Positions 46,936 to 56,194 of a DNA stretch of 64,000 nucleotides are shown here, one piece after another (the stretch's first letter is position 1; every line of letters starts with the position of its first letter). The notes beneath the pieces were generated by a model. That model searched no databases and was not told where the DNA came from. It saw only the letters and a program-made list of their open reading frames with translations. The stretch comes from Sphingomonas sp. Mn802worker. Its GTDB lineage: Bacteria > Pseudomonadota > Alphaproteobacteria > Sphingomonadales > Sphingomonadaceae. The stretch is taken from contig NZ_AORY01000017.1 in NCBI RefSeq assembly GCF_000382485.1, forward strand, positions 21,559 through 85,558, in the 5' to 3' direction. A program made the position numbers and the translations under genes.

Positions 46936-47931
46936 TTGACCGAACCCCGTTACGATGTTGTCGCGATCGGCAACGCCATCGTCGACGTCCTCTCGCCCGC
47001 CGACGACGCGTTCGTCGCCGAGAACGGCATGACCAAGGGCGCGATGGCGCTGATGTTCTCGCCCGAGGAGGCCGACGCGCTCTATGCCAAGATGGGACCG
47101 GGGCAGGAGGTGTCGGGTGGCTCGGCCGCGAACACGATCGCGGGGATGGCGATGCTGGGCAGCGCATGCGCCTTCATCGGGCAGGTCGCCGACGACCAGC
47201 TGGGCGAGGTGTTCGCGCACGACATCCACGCCGCCGGCATCCGCTTCGACGTGGTCCCGCGTGCCGGTCAGCCGACGACCGGGCGGTGCCTGATCTTCGT
47301 GACGCCCGACGGGCAGCGGACGATGAACACGTTCCTGGGCGCATCGCACTATCTGCCGGCGGAGTCGATCGACGCTGCGCTGATCGAGGACGCGCGCTAC
47401 CTGTATCTGGAAGGCTATTTGTGGAATCCGGAGGAGCCGCGCGCCGCGATGCGCGCCGCGATCGACATCGCGCGCAAGGCCGGGCGCAAGGTCGCGTTTA
47501 CGCTATCGGCGGAGTTCGTGATCGATCGCCACCGTGCGGCGTTTCAGGAGTTGATCGATCAGGGGCTGATCGACGTGCTGTTCGCCAACGAGGCGGAAAT
47601 CGTGTTCCTGACGCAGGCGGCGGATGTCGACTCGGCGATCGCGGCGGTCGCGCCCAAGGTGCCGCTGGTTGTCGTGACGCTGAGCGAGCGCGGTGCGCTG
47701 GCGCAGGCGGGCGAGGAGCGCGTGACGGTGCCCGCGCAACCGATCGATGCGGTGGTTGACACCACCGGCGCGGGCGACCTGTTCGCCGCAGGCTTCCTGC
47801 ACGGTCAGGCGCGCGGGCAGACGCTGGAGCAGTCGCTCACGCTCGGTGCGGTGTGCGCGGCCGAGGTCATCAGTCATTTCGGCGCGCGTCCGATCGCGGA
47901 CCTGAAGGAGCTCGCCCGGCAGGCGCTCTGA
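46936..47931 (+). CDS. PfkB-family adenosine kinase-like protein
   Basis: 331 residues from TTG 46936 with GGAG nine bases upstream; the ATG at 46723 would add an Arg-rich leader. The N-terminal sugar-binding strand is DVVAIGNAIVDV, GGSAANTIAGMA is the PfkB signature 1, and DTTGAGDLFAAGFL holds the catalytic Asp281. It probably phosphorylates adenosine or another nucleoside or sugar. Alphaproteobacterial members of this clade are usually labelled adenosine kinase; the substrate is an inference. Confidence 0.85.
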   Translation: MTEPRYDVVAIGNAIVDVLSPADDAFVAENGMTKGAMALMFSPEEADALYAKMGPGQEVSGGSAANTIAGMAMLGSACAFIGQVADDQLGEVFAHDIHAAGIRFDVVPRAGQPTTGRCLIFVTPDGQRTMNTFLGASHYLPAESIDAALIEDARYLYLEGYLWNPEEPRAAMRAAIDIARKAGRKVAFTLSAEFVIDRHRAAFQELIDQGLIDVLFANEAEIVFLTQAADVDSAIAAVAPKVPLVVVTLSERGALAQAGEERVTVPAQPIDAVVDTTGAGDLFAAGFLHGQARGQTLEQSLTLGAVCAAEVISHFGARPIADLKELARQAL

Positions 47932-47944
47932 CCGGGCTGCTCTC

Positions 47945-50371
47945 GTGACGGCGCTGCCGATCCACGCGGTCCTGCCCGACCTGCTCGCCGCCTTGCGCGC
48001 GCGGTCGTCGGCGGTGCTGGTCGCGCCGCCTGGTGCGGGCAAGACGACCGCGGTCGCGCCCGCGCTGCTCGCCGAGGATTGGTGCATCGGCGAGGTGCTG
48101 GTCACTTCCCCGCGGCGGCTCGCCGCGCGCGCGGCGGCGGAGCGGATGGCGGCGCTGGCGGACGAGAGCGTCGGGCGCACCTTCGGCTACGCGACGCGAC
48201 TCGACAGCAAGCGGTCGGCGGCGACGTGCGTGACAGTCGTGACCGAGGGCATATTGACCGCGCGGTTGCAGGCCGACCCCGAGCTCGCGGGCGTATCGGC
48301 GATCCTGTTCGACGAGGTGCACGAGCGCAGCCTCGACGGCGATTTCGGGCTGGCGCTCGCGCTCGACGCGCAAGCGGGATTGCGCCCGGACCTGCGCGTG
48401 GTGGCGATGTCGGCGACGCTCGATGGCGCGCGTTTCGCGGCGCTCATGGATGGTGCGCCGGTGATCGAGAGCGCGGGGCGCAGCTACCCGCTGACGCTCC
48501 GCCACGTCGGCCGCGCGGGCGAGCAGCGGATCGAGCAGGCGATGGCGGCGGTGATCCGGCAGGCGCTGGCCGAGGAACAGGGCGGGGTACTCGCGTTCTT
48601 GCCCGGCGTGGCGGAGATCGAGCGCACCGCGACCGCGCTGGGCGATCTGCCCGGCGTCACGCTGCATCGTCTTCACGGCAGCCTCGATCCCGCCGCACAA
48701 CGTGCTGCAATTCGGGCCGAATCCGACGGCGCACGCAAGCTGGTGCTGGCCACCTCGATCGCGGAGACGAGCCTGACGCTCGACGGCATCCGCGTCGTGG
48801 TCGATTCCGGCCTCGCGCGGCGACCGCGCTACGATCGCGCGGCGGGGATGACGCGGCTGGTGACCGAGCGCGAGAGCCAGGCGGCGGCGACGCAGCGCGC
48901 CGGTCGTGCGGCGCGGCAGGGGCCGGGGGTCGCGTACCGTTTGTGGGAGGAGGCGGCGACCGCGGGAATGCCGCGGTTCGATTCGCCCGAGATATTGGAG
49001 GCCGACCTGTCGGCGCTGCTGCTCGCCACCGCGATCTGGGGCGTCACCGACCCGCGCGAGCTGCGCTGGATCGATCCGCCACCCGAGGCGGCGATTGCCG
49101 AGGCGCGCGCGCGGCTGACCACGCTCGGCGCGCTGGGCGAGGATGGGCGGCCGACATCACATGGCCGGCGGATCGCGGCGATGCCGATGGCGCCGCGGCT
49201 GGCGCACATGCTGCTCGCCGCGCCCGACAAGCGGCTCGCGGCCGAGATCGCGGTGCTGTTGCAGGAGCGCGGGCTGGGCGGCCCCGACGCTGACCTGGAG
49301 GTACGGCTGCGGGGCTGGCGCGGCGAGCGTGGGGCAAAGGCGGAGGGCGCGCGCAAGCTCGCGGCGCGCTGGGCAACCTCGGCCGGACGTGCGGACGGTG
49401 AGGCGAGCATCGGCGCGACGCTGGCGCTCGGCTTTCCCGATCGCGTCTCGCGCCGCCGCGACGCGAGCGGGGAGCGCTGGGTCTCGGTTGGCGGGCGCGG
49501 GTTCCGGCTCGACGCGACCGCCTCGCTCGCGCGCGGGGAGTGGCTGGCGGTGGCGGAGACGCAAGGGACCGCGGCGGGCGCGCGCATCCTGTCGGCAGCG
49601 CCGCTGACGTTGGCCGAGGTCGAGGCGCTGTTCGCTGACCGAACTGAGACGGTGCGGAGTGCGACGTTCGACCCCGACACGGGTGGCGTGCAGCCGATGC
49701 GCGAGCGGCGGCTGGGCGCGATCCGGCTGTCGTCCGGGCCGGACACGCGTGTAGACCCCGCGGCGATCTCGGCCGCGCTGGTCGAGGGGGTGCGCGCGCA
49801 CGGCGTTGCGCTGCTGCCGTGGGGCGACGGCGCGGCCGCCTTGCGGCAACGCGCCGCATTCGCTGGCGTCGCGCTCGACGACGAAACGCTGATGGCGCGG
49901 CTGGACGACTGGCTGCCTGCGCTGGTCGCGGGGCGTCGGCGGCTCGACGCGATCGCGCCGGGTGCGCTTACCGACGCGCTGCGCAACCTGGTTGGTTGGG
50001 ACGGGATGCGGCACGTCGACCGGCTCGCGCCACCCGAATTTACAACGCCGGCGGGCAGCACGCATGCGATCGACTATGCCGCCGAAGCCGGCCCGACCGT
50101 CACGTTGCGCGTCCAGTCGCTGTTCGGGCTGGCCGAGCACCCGGTCGTGGGCGAGCGCCGCGTGCCGCTGGTGCTGTCGCTCACCTCGCCCGCGGGGCGC
50201 CCGATCCAGACGACGCGCGACCTGCCGGGCTTCTGGCGCGGATCGTGGGTAGCGGTGGCGAAGGAGATGCGCGGGCGCTATCCCAAGCATCCGTGGCCCG
50301 ATGACCCTGCGGCGGCGACGGCCACGTTGCGCACCAAAAAGGCGGATGCGCGGAACGCCGGCGCGCGCTAG
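47945..50371 (+). CDS. hrpB: ATP-dependent helicase HrpB
   Basis: 808 residues from GTG 47945. DEAH/RHA-type helicase: Walker A APPGAGKT (27-34), DEVH box (about 124-127), motif III SATLDG and motif VI QRAGRAARQGPG, then a ratchet domain and the HrpB-specific C-terminal region (GWDGMRHVDRLAPPEF). The cellular role of HrpB in most bacteria is not settled. It follows the PfkB gene after 13 bases and is likely cotranscribed with it. Confidence 0.93.
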   Translation: MTALPIHAVLPDLLAALRARSSAVLVAPPGAGKTTAVAPALLAEDWCIGEVLVTSPRRLAARAAAERMAALADESVGRTFGYATRLDSKRSAATCVTVVTEGILTARLQADPELAGVSAILFDEVHERSLDGDFGLALALDAQAGLRPDLRVVAMSATLDGARFAALMDGAPVIESAGRSYPLTLRHVGRAGEQRIEQAMAAVIRQALAEEQGGVLAFLPGVAEIERTATALGDLPGVTLHRLHGSLDPAAQRAAIRAESDGARKLVLATSIAETSLTLDGIRVVVDSGLARRPRYDRAAGMTRLVTERESQAAATQRAGRAARQGPGVAYRLWEEAATAGMPRFDSPEILEADLSALLLATAIWGVTDPRELRWIDPPPEAAIAEARARLTTLGALGEDGRPTSHGRRIAAMPMAPRLAHMLLAAPDKRLAAEIAVLLQERGLGGPDADLEVRLRGWRGERGAKAEGARKLAARWATSAGRADGEASIGATLALGFPDRVSRRRDASGERWVSVGGRGFRLDATASLARGEWLAVAETQGTAAGARILSAAPLTLAEVEALFADRTETVRSATFDPDTGGVQPMRERRLGAIRLSSGPDTRVDPAAISAALVEGVRAHGVALLPWGDGAAALRQRAAFAGVALDDETLMARLDDWLPALVAGRRRLDAIAPGALTDALRNLVGWDGMRHVDRLAPPEFTTPAGSTHAIDYAAEAGPTVTLRVQSLFGLAEHPVVGERRVPLVLSLTSPAGRPIQTTRDLPGFWRGSWVAVAKEMRGRYPKHPWPDDPAAATATLRTKKADARNAGAR

Positions 50372-50408
50372 AGCATCTGCAACGCATCAGCCCGCGAGAG
50401 TTTCTTCA

Positions 50409-50690
50409 ATGCCCAACGCCCGCATCTATCAGCGCCCGAAGAATGCCATGCAATCGGGACGCTTCGCGACCGACCATTGGGTGCTGGAGTTCGAGCCCGC
50501 CGAGCCCAAGCGCGCCGACCCGCTGACCGGATGGGCCGGCAGCGGCGACGTGCGCGATCAGGTGAAGCTGAGCTTCCCGAACTGCGACGCCGCGGTCGCC
50601 TATGCCGAGGACCAAGGGCTGGCGTATACGGTGATCCCGACCCCGACCAAGAAGCTGAAGCTGCAGAGCTACGCCGACAATTTTCACTGA
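50409..50690 (+). CDS. NADH dehydrogenase complex I accessory subunit, NDUFS4 family
   Basis: 93 residues. ARIYQRPKNAMQSGR, then HWVLEFEP and GWAGSGDVRDQVKLSF are hallmarks of the ETC_C1_NDUFS4 family. In alphaproteobacteria and mitochondria this small subunit is an accessory part of complex I. It begins at ATG 50409, 38 bases after hrpB. The main nuo genes are not in the window. Confidence 0.9.
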   Translation: MPNARIYQRPKNAMQSGRFATDHWVLEFEPAEPKRADPLTGWAGSGDVRDQVKLSFPNCDAAVAYAEDQGLAYTVIPTPTKKLKLQSYADNFH

Positions 50691-50698
50691 GACCCGCG

Positions 50699-51244
50699 CT
50701 ACAGCAGCGCGTCGCCGAGCAGCAGCAGCATCTTGACGTCGATCGCGACGCCCGCCGCGCGTTTTGCGGCGACAAAGGCGGGCAGGTCGGCGCGGGGGAC
50801 GAGGATAACCTCGATATCCTCCTGCGCGTCGCCGCCGCCGTCGCCGACCTTCACCACGTTATGCGCGCGCACCAGCGTGAAACCCTCGCTGGTCATGCCG
50901 GGTGAGGCGTAGAAGAAGCCGAGTTCCTCGATACGTCCGGCGTGGTAGCCGGTTTCTTCTTCCAGCTCGCGCGCGGCGGCACTCGCCACGCCTTCGCCTT
51001 GCGCCCCCGCGTGCGCTGGATCGTCGCCGACGAGGCCGGCGGGTAGTTCTAGGCTGCGGCGGCCGAGCGGCACGCGGTATTGCTCGACCAGGATCACCTC
51101 GCCCGCAGGGGTCTCGGCGTAGATCACCGCCGCCTCGATCCCGCCGCGACGGCCGACATATTCCCACCGCCCGCGGCGCACCGCGCGGATGAAGCGACCT
51201 TCCCACATTACCTCGGCGGGCTTGTCGGCATCCTCGACGCTCAT
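50699..51244 (-). CDS. NUDIX hydrolase, ADP-ribose pyrophosphatase-like
   Basis: 181 residues. The Nudix box core is RELEEETGY (92-100), with Glu84 eight residues before it; the leading glycine of the usual 23-residue box is displaced by an insertion (about 72-83). The N-terminal strand-rich part and the IYAETPAGEVILVEQYR segment match ADP-ribose pyrophosphatases. It probably hydrolyses ADP-ribose or a nucleotide sugar. It is coupled to the upstream TPM gene by overlapping stop and start. Confidence 0.85.
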   Translation of the reverse strand: MSVEDADKPAEVMWEGRFIRAVRRGRWEYVGRRGGIEAAVIYAETPAGEVILVEQYRVPLGRRSLELPAGLVGDDPAHAGAQGEGVASAAARELEEETGYHAGRIEELGFFYASPGMTSEGFTLVRAHNVVKVGDGGGDAQEDIEVILVPRADLPAFVAAKRAAGVAIDVKMLLLLGDALL

Positions 51245-51903
51245 AGCTCGATCACCCGGTCCGGCAGTTCGTTGGGATTGTCGTCGGTCTTGGGCAGCAC
51301 CTCGGCCAGCACTGCGCCGATCGCGGTGACTGCGCCGGCGAGCCCCTCGGCGGTGCGGCCGGCGCGGATCGCGGACACGAGCGTCGCCATCGCCTTGCCC
51401 CAGCGTTCGGGCGCGACGCGGGTGTGAACCGCGGCATCGGCGACGATCTCGGCACGATGTTCATCCAGCGAAAGGTAAAGCAGCACGCCCTCGTGTCCTG
51501 CGGTACGCTGCTCGGTGCCGACGCGGAACGCTTCCAGCGCGCGGCGGCGAACGCGGCGCGCCTTGGTCGCAGTGGGGGTGAGGGCAAGGCGCAGCGGCCG
51601 ATAGGCGAGCAACAGGCGCACGGCGAGGAACGCGAATGTCTGGGCGATCAACAGCGTGAACAGCAGGCCGTGGATGCTCGGCTCATGTTCCCACCCGTTG
51701 TCGAACGGGGTGAGCCAGTCGGGCCTGATCGCGCCGAGCGCGGTGACCGCCAGCACGGCGGCGAGCGCGTAATGGAGCGCGACATCGTGATAGGCGTCTG
51801 ACTGCCGCGCGACGATCGTCACGATCTCGCCGTCGGTGCCCGCCTCCGCGGCGGTGACTGCCGCGGCGATCGCGTCGCGTTCGGTGTCGGAAAAGGTCGC
51901 CAT
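51241..51903 (-). CDS. TPM-domain membrane protein
   Basis: 220 residues. The N-terminal part (DTERDAIAAAVTAAEAGTDGEIVTIVARQS) is a TPM (DUF477) strand-helix motif, followed by two transmembrane helices (about 42-60 and 78-97) and the rest of the domain (GVLLYLSLDEHRAEIVAD). Such proteins cluster with LemA and secreted TPM proteins, as here. A plant TPM protein (TLP18.3) repairs photosystem II; the bacterial role is unknown. It overlaps both neighbouring genes. Confidence 0.82.
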   Translation of the reverse strand: MATFSDTERDAIAAAVTAAEAGTDGEIVTIVARQSDAYHDVALHYALAAVLAVTALGAIRPDWLTPFDNGWEHEPSIHGLLFTLLIAQTFAFLAVRLLLAYRPLRLALTPTATKARRVRRRALEAFRVGTEQRTAGHEGVLLYLSLDEHRAEIVADAAVHTRVAPERWGKAMATLVSAIRAGRTAEGLAGAVTAIGAVLAEVLPKTDDNPNELPDRVIEL

Positions 51904-52787
51904 TACCAGCCCCCGCTCGCGCCGCCGCCGCCGAACGAGCCGCCGCCACCACCAAAGCCGCCACCACCGCCGCCGAAGCCGCCGAACCCACCGCCGCCGC
52001 CCCAGCCGCCGCCCGAACCGCCGCCGAAGCCCGGGCCCCAGATTACCACCGGCGGCACGAAGCCGCTGCGACGACGCCGGCCACCGCCGCCACCGCCGCC
52101 ACCGCCGCCGCTGCCATGATCGTCGTCGTCATCGTCGTCGAAACGCCGGCCGCCGGCGCGGCGGAAGATCAGCGGCACGACGAAGAACAGCACCACCATG
52201 ATCCAGAAGCCCGCGACCAGGCCGCTGCGGTTGCCGCCGGCGTTCGTACGCTTGGCACCCGTCGCCTTGGCACGCTGCTCGGCAGCCTCGAGCGGTAGTT
52301 TCAGCTGCTCCGCGAGTGCATTCGCGCCCGCGACGATGCCGCCCGCCATGTCGCCGTCGCGAAAGCGCGGCAGGATCGTCTGGTTGATGATGACGCTGGA
52401 CAGTGCATCGGTGACGATCGGTTCCAGTCCGTAGCCGACCTCGATCCTGACCTTACGCTCCTTGGGCGCGACGAGCAGGATCACGCCGTTGTTCGCGTCC
52501 TTTTGTCCCAGGCCCCAGGCACGACCGAGCTTGTAGCCGTAATCCTCGATTGCATAGCCTTGCAGGTCGGGGATCGTCGCCACCACCAGCTGCCGCGTCG
52601 AGGCCTGCTCGACCCCAGCGCTCAGCTGCGTCAGTTGCTGCACCTGCTCGGGCGAGAGCAGGTGCGCGTCATCGACGACGCGGCCGGTCAGCTTGGGGAA
52701 CGTCTGCGCCGCCGCCGGCAGCGCGAACGCGACCAGCAGCAGCGCGAGGATCGAGCGGATCAGCCGCGACACGGGAGGCAAGGTCAC
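51903..52787 (-). CDS. Secreted TPM-domain protein with Gly-rich tail
   Basis: 294 residues. A signal peptide (SILALLLVAFALPAAAQ) is followed by a TPM/DUF477 domain (about 30-175, with VVDDAHLLSPEQ and YGYKLGRAWGLGQ). Then a transmembrane helix (about 187-207) and a C-terminal tail made almost only of Gly, Ser and Asp, with a run of Asp. The domain faces the periplasm. It is cotranscribed with lemA and the second TPM gene. Confidence 0.88.
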   Translation of the reverse strand: MTLPPVSRLIRSILALLLVAFALPAAAQTFPKLTGRVVDDAHLLSPEQVQQLTQLSAGVEQASTRQLVVATIPDLQGYAIEDYGYKLGRAWGLGQKDANNGVILLVAPKERKVRIEVGYGLEPIVTDALSSVIINQTILPRFRDGDMAGGIVAGANALAEQLKLPLEAAEQRAKATGAKRTNAGGNRSGLVAGFWIMVVLFFVVPLIFRRAGGRRFDDDDDDDHGSGGGGGGGGGGRRRRSGFVPPVVIWGPGFGGGSGGGWGGGGGFGGFGGGGGGFGGGGGSFGGGGASGGW

Positions 52788-52797
52788 GACTGGCGGC

Positions 52798-53385
52798 TCA
52801 GGCGCCGAAGTTCACCGTCGGCGCGGTCTGTGCGTTGGGCGTGGTCGCCTGGAACGGCACCATCGGCTTCGCGCCGTAGAAGATCTTGGCACCGACCGCG
52901 TCGGGGAAGGTGCGGATGCGCGTATTGTAATCCTGCACCGCCGAATTGTAGTCGCGCCGCGCGATCGTGATGCGGTTTTCGGTGCCCTCAAGCTGCGATT
53001 GCAGCGCCATGAAGTTGACGTTGCTCTTTAGGTCCGGGTACGCCTCCTGCAACGGGCGCAGCTGCGTCAGCGCCGCGGTGATGCCGTTCTGCGCACTGGC
53101 ATATTGCTGCACCTTGGCGGGATCCTTCAGGTCGTCGCCCGACAGCTGGACGCGGCCGGCGTTTGCGCGAGCCTCGGTCACGCGGGTGAGCACGTCCGAC
53201 TCCTGCTTGGCGTAGCCCTTCACCGTCGAGACAAGGTTGGGGATCAGGTCGGCGCGGCGCTGGTATTCGTTCTGCACGTCGGCCCAGCGCGCCTTTGCGG
53301 TCTCTTCCGAGGTCGGAACGCTGTTGAGCCCGCACGCGGCAAGCGGAAGCGCCATCAGCGCGGCGGCAACGGCACGGTGGGTCAT
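52798..53385 (-). CDS. lemA: LemA family lipoprotein
   Basis: 195 residues. The N-terminal signal ends in the lipobox LAAC (Cys18). The LemA helical-bundle core shows WADVQNEYQRRADLIPNLVSTVKGYA and QAAY-type segments further on. It is the first gene of the operon lemA / TPM / TPM / NUDIX, an arrangement seen in many bacteria. The function of LemA proteins is not established; an envelope role is likely from the lipid anchor. Confidence 0.9.
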   Translation of the reverse strand: MTHRAVAAALMALPLAACGLNSVPTSEETAKARWADVQNEYQRRADLIPNLVSTVKGYAKQESDVLTRVTEARANAGRVQLSGDDLKDPAKVQQYASAQNGITAALTQLRPLQEAYPDLKSNVNFMALQSQLEGTENRITIARRDYNSAVQDYNTRIRTFPDAVGAKIFYGAKPMVPFQATTPNAQTAPTVNFGA

Positions 53386-53485
53386 CGTCTCGGCTCACTC
53401 CCTAGGTCTGTGTCAGCCATATAGGACACGTGAAGGCGCGCGCGAAGGGGAATTGGCGCGCGACGTGAAATGAAACGGTCCGTGC

Positions 53486-53520
53486 CAAGAAAAGGCCGGA
53501 AGGATCGCTCCCCCCGGCCT
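53486..53520 (-). terminator. Intrinsic terminator of the second permease gene
   Basis: On the minus strand AGGCCGG, then an inner GGA-GCGA-TCC (a GNRA-type tetraloop), CCGGCCT, followed by TTTCTT. It starts 22 bases beyond the permease stop. Confidence 0.85.
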
Positions 53521-53542
53521 CTGTCTGCACGGTCAGACGGTG

Positions 53543-55081
53543 TCAGTGACCCGCGTCGGGCGTCACCACCACGCCGCGGCCGAGATGGCTCGTCTTGCGG
53601 CTGTAGGCGTAATAAACCGCAAGGCCGATCGCGCCCCAGACGAAGAACACCAGCATTGCCTGCCACGGCAGGTTGACGAACAGGAAGATGCACCCCGCGA
53701 TCGTCAGCGGCCCGACGAGCCAGAGCGCCGGCGTACGGAACGACCGCTTGGCGTTCGGTTGCTGGCGACGCAGCAGCATCACGTTGATCGCGACCATCAT
53801 GAAGGCGTAGAGCGTGCCTGCATTGGCCCAATCGGCGAGCTGGCCGACGGGAAGGAACGCCGCCGCGATCGCGACCGCGACGCCGGTGAGTGCGGTGACG
53901 ATATACGGCGTCTTCCACTTCGGGTGAACGCGGCTGAGCGCCTCGGGCAGCAGCCCGTCGCGGCTCATCACGAAGAAGATGCGCGTCTGGCCGAACAGCA
54001 GGATCAGGATGACCGAGGGCAGCGCGATGTTCGCCGCGATGCCGAGCAGGTTGCCGATCTTGCCGAAGCCGACCACGCGCAGCACGTGCGCCAGCGCCTC
54101 GTTCGAGCAGACGAGCGCGTCGCGGTACTGCGGCAGCGCGCACTGTCGCGCGAGCTCGGGCGATCCGGCCTCAAGCGGCATGCCGGTCAGCGCGTTCATC
54201 ACCGGCTGTCCGCCGATCGCGCCGATCGCGCCGGCCGACACGACGATGTAGAAGACGGTGCAGATCAGCAGCGACCCGATCAGCCCGATCGGCACGTTGC
54301 GCTGCGGGTTCTTGGTCTCCTCCGCCGCGGTCGAGACCGCATCGAAGCCCACGTACGCGAAGAAGATCGTCGCCGCCGCGCCAACCGCACCAACGCCAGT
54401 GCCGAGCCCGCCGAACACGCCCGCGGGCAGGAAGGGGCTGTAGTTCGCGGTATCGATCTTAGGCAGGGTGAGCGAGCAGAAGATCACCAGCGCGACGACC
54501 TTGATCGCGACCAGTATCGCGTTGACCTTTGCGCTTTCCGACGTGCCGACCATCAGCAGCCAAGTCATCAGCAACGAGATGAACACTGCGGGCAGATTGA
54601 CGAGGCCGCCGGGCGCGCCACCCAGCGCCAGCGGACCCGCGCTCGCCCAGGCAGGCAAATGGATGCCGAGGAATTGCTGCAGGATCGTGCCGTTGAAATA
54701 CCCCGACCAGCTGACCGCCACCGCGCTCGCCGCCACCGCATATTCGAGGATCAGCGCCCAGCCGACGGTCCAGGCGATCGTCTCACCGATGGTGGTGTAG
54801 CTATAGGTGTAGGCGCTGCCCGCGACCGGGATCATCGCCGCGATCTCGGCGTAGCAGAGCGCGGCGACGATGCAGATCGCGCCCGCGATCGCGAAGGCGA
54901 GCATCAGGCCGGGTCCGGCCTTCTGCGCGCCGACCGCGGTCAGCACGAAGATGCCGCCGCCGATGACGCACCCGATGCCGAACAGCATCAGCTGGAACCA
55001 GCCGAGCGAGCGGTGGAGCGATTTCTCCTCCGCGGTCGCCAGGATGGCGTCCAAGGGTTTCATGCGTTCGAAAAAGATCAA
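53543..55081 (-). CDS. APC-superfamily amino acid permease (CAT type)
   Basis: 512 residues with 12 or more transmembrane helices. GIGCVIGGGIFVLTAVGA in helix 1 and AEETKNPQRNVPIGLIGS are family signatures. I choose TTG 55081 because GGAGGGGG lies seven bases upstream and the resulting MIFFERMKPLDAIL matches the usual start of sphingomonad homologues; ATG 55063 has no ribosome site. It imports amino acids of unknown identity and is the second CAT-family permease in the window. It has its own terminator. Confidence 0.88.
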   Translation of the reverse strand: MIFFERMKPLDAILATAEEKSLHRSLGWFQLMLFGIGCVIGGGIFVLTAVGAQKAGPGLMLAFAIAGAICIVAALCYAEIAAMIPVAGSAYTYSYTTIGETIAWTVGWALILEYAVAASAVAVSWSGYFNGTILQQFLGIHLPAWASAGPLALGGAPGGLVNLPAVFISLLMTWLLMVGTSESAKVNAILVAIKVVALVIFCSLTLPKIDTANYSPFLPAGVFGGLGTGVGAVGAAATIFFAYVGFDAVSTAAEETKNPQRNVPIGLIGSLLICTVFYIVVSAGAIGAIGGQPVMNALTGMPLEAGSPELARQCALPQYRDALVCSNEALAHVLRVVGFGKIGNLLGIAANIALPSVILILLFGQTRIFFVMSRDGLLPEALSRVHPKWKTPYIVTALTGVAVAIAAAFLPVGQLADWANAGTLYAFMMVAINVMLLRRQQPNAKRSFRTPALWLVGPLTIAGCIFLFVNLPWQAMLVFFVWGAIGLAVYYAYSRKTSHLGRGVVVTPDAGH

Positions 55082-55175
55082 GGAAATGCCCCCTCCCGGC
55101 GGGTATGCGAAAGCGGGGAGCCTAGCGACCTCTCCCGCGGTGACAAGTGGCCCCAATTGATAGCCGTTGTTACTT

Positions 55176-55568
55176 CTAGCGCGTGCTGTCGTTCTCGACC
55201 AGCATCGGCCCCAACGCGCGTCCCGCCATGATATGGACATGGAGGTGCGGCACCTCGGCGTGCGCGTCGCCGCCGATGTTGGCGATCAGGCGATAGCCGC
55301 TTGGCACCAGTCCGGCGTCGCGCGCCACCTTGCCGACCGCGCGGGTGAAGCCGGCGATCTCCGCGTCCGACGCGTGTTCGCTGAAATCGTCCCAGCTGAC
55401 GTAACGCCCGCGCGGCACCGCAAGCAGATGGGTCGGCGCCCAGGGTGCGATGTCGCGGAACACGATCGCGTAATCGTCCTCATACACCCGCGTCGACGGG
55501 ATTTCGCCCCGCAGCAGGCGCGCGAAGATGTTGTTGTCGTCATAAGGCTGCGTGGCGTCGACGGTCAT
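55176..55568 (-). CDS. HIT-family nucleotide-binding protein
   Basis: 130 residues. The histidine triad is VPHLHVHI near residues 107-114, with the conserved NNIFARLLRGEIP at the start. HIT proteins hydrolyse nucleoside phosphoramidates such as adenylated lysine. The start at 55568 has GGAGCC upstream. It follows hisE after 16 bases and is probably the last gene of the his operon. Confidence 0.9.
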   Translation of the reverse strand: MTVDATQPYDDNNIFARLLRGEIPSTRVYEDDYAIVFRDIAPWAPTHLLAVPRGRYVSWDDFSEHASDAEIAGFTRAVGKVARDAGLVPSGYRLIANIGGDAHAEVPHLHVHIMAGRALGPMLVENDSTR

Positions 55569-55584
55569 GTTCGCGGCTCCGGGA

Positions 55585-55932
55585 TCAGGGTCGGAAGGAG
55601 AGGGGGAGCCCGGCGGGCGTGCGCGCGGCCTTTTCATCGAGCCCGCCCAGCCCCTCGCGTTTGGCAAGCTCCATCCGCACGTCGCCGAGGCTGAGCCCAG
55701 CGTCGGCGAGCAGGACGAGCAGGTGATAGATGAGGTCGGCCGCCTCGGGCACGATCGCGTGCGGATTGTCGCCCATCGCGGCGATGATCGTCTCGGTCGC
55801 TTCCTCGCCCAGCTTTTGCGCGATGCGCCCGCGGCCCTTATGAAACAGCGAGGCGGTGTAGGAGGCGCCCGCGTCGGCGCCCTTTCGTTCAGCGATCGTC
55901 GCCTGGAGGCGATCGAGGATGTCGTCGGCCAT
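55585..55932 (-). CDS. hisE: Phosphoribosyl-ATP pyrophosphatase
   Basis: 115 residues of the all-alpha MazG-like fold, with KLGEEATETIIAAM and the E-x3-D metal site in EAADLIYHLLVLL. It carries out the second step of histidine synthesis. It follows the 62-residue gene in the minus-strand his operon. hisI is not in the window. Confidence 0.92.
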   Translation of the reverse strand: MADDILDRLQATIAERKGADAGASYTASLFHKGRGRIAQKLGEEATETIIAAMGDNPHAIVPEAADLIYHLLVLLADAGLSLGDVRMELAKREGLGGLDEKAARTPAGLPLSFRP

Positions 55933-55964
55933 GGTGCGCGCGGTGCCGCTTCACGCGCGCGCGG

Positions 55965-56153
55965 TCAATCCTTGCGGGCCGCGGCGCGGCGTCGCAGCGC
56001 GCGTCGGGTAAGCCACACCGCGACCACCGCGAAGACGAACAGCGCCACGTCGGACAGCTCCGGCGCGGTGCGCGGATGCGGTTGGCCGTCATGACCGTTC
56101 GCCGCGACGAGCAACGGAGCAAGCAGGAGCATGAGGAATTGGCGCGGGTTCAT
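55965..56153 (-). CDS. Small exported protein in the his operon
   Basis: 62 residues. A signal-like hydrophobic start (FLMLLLAPLLVAANG) is followed by a short polar region, then PELSD, a hydrophobic helix and a tail of arginines (TRRALRRRAAARK). The last part resembles a sorting tail (Pro-Glu, hydrophobic helix, basic end) such as PEP-CTERM, but the match is weak. It lies between hisF and hisE in the same direction. No function can be given. Confidence 0.5.
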   Translation of the reverse strand: MNPRQFLMLLLAPLLVAANGHDGQPHPRTAPELSDVALFVFAVVAVWLTRRALRRRAAARKD

Positions 56154-56194
56154 CGTCTGAGCTCTAGCAGGCGAACGTCACCGAAACGTTGGCG

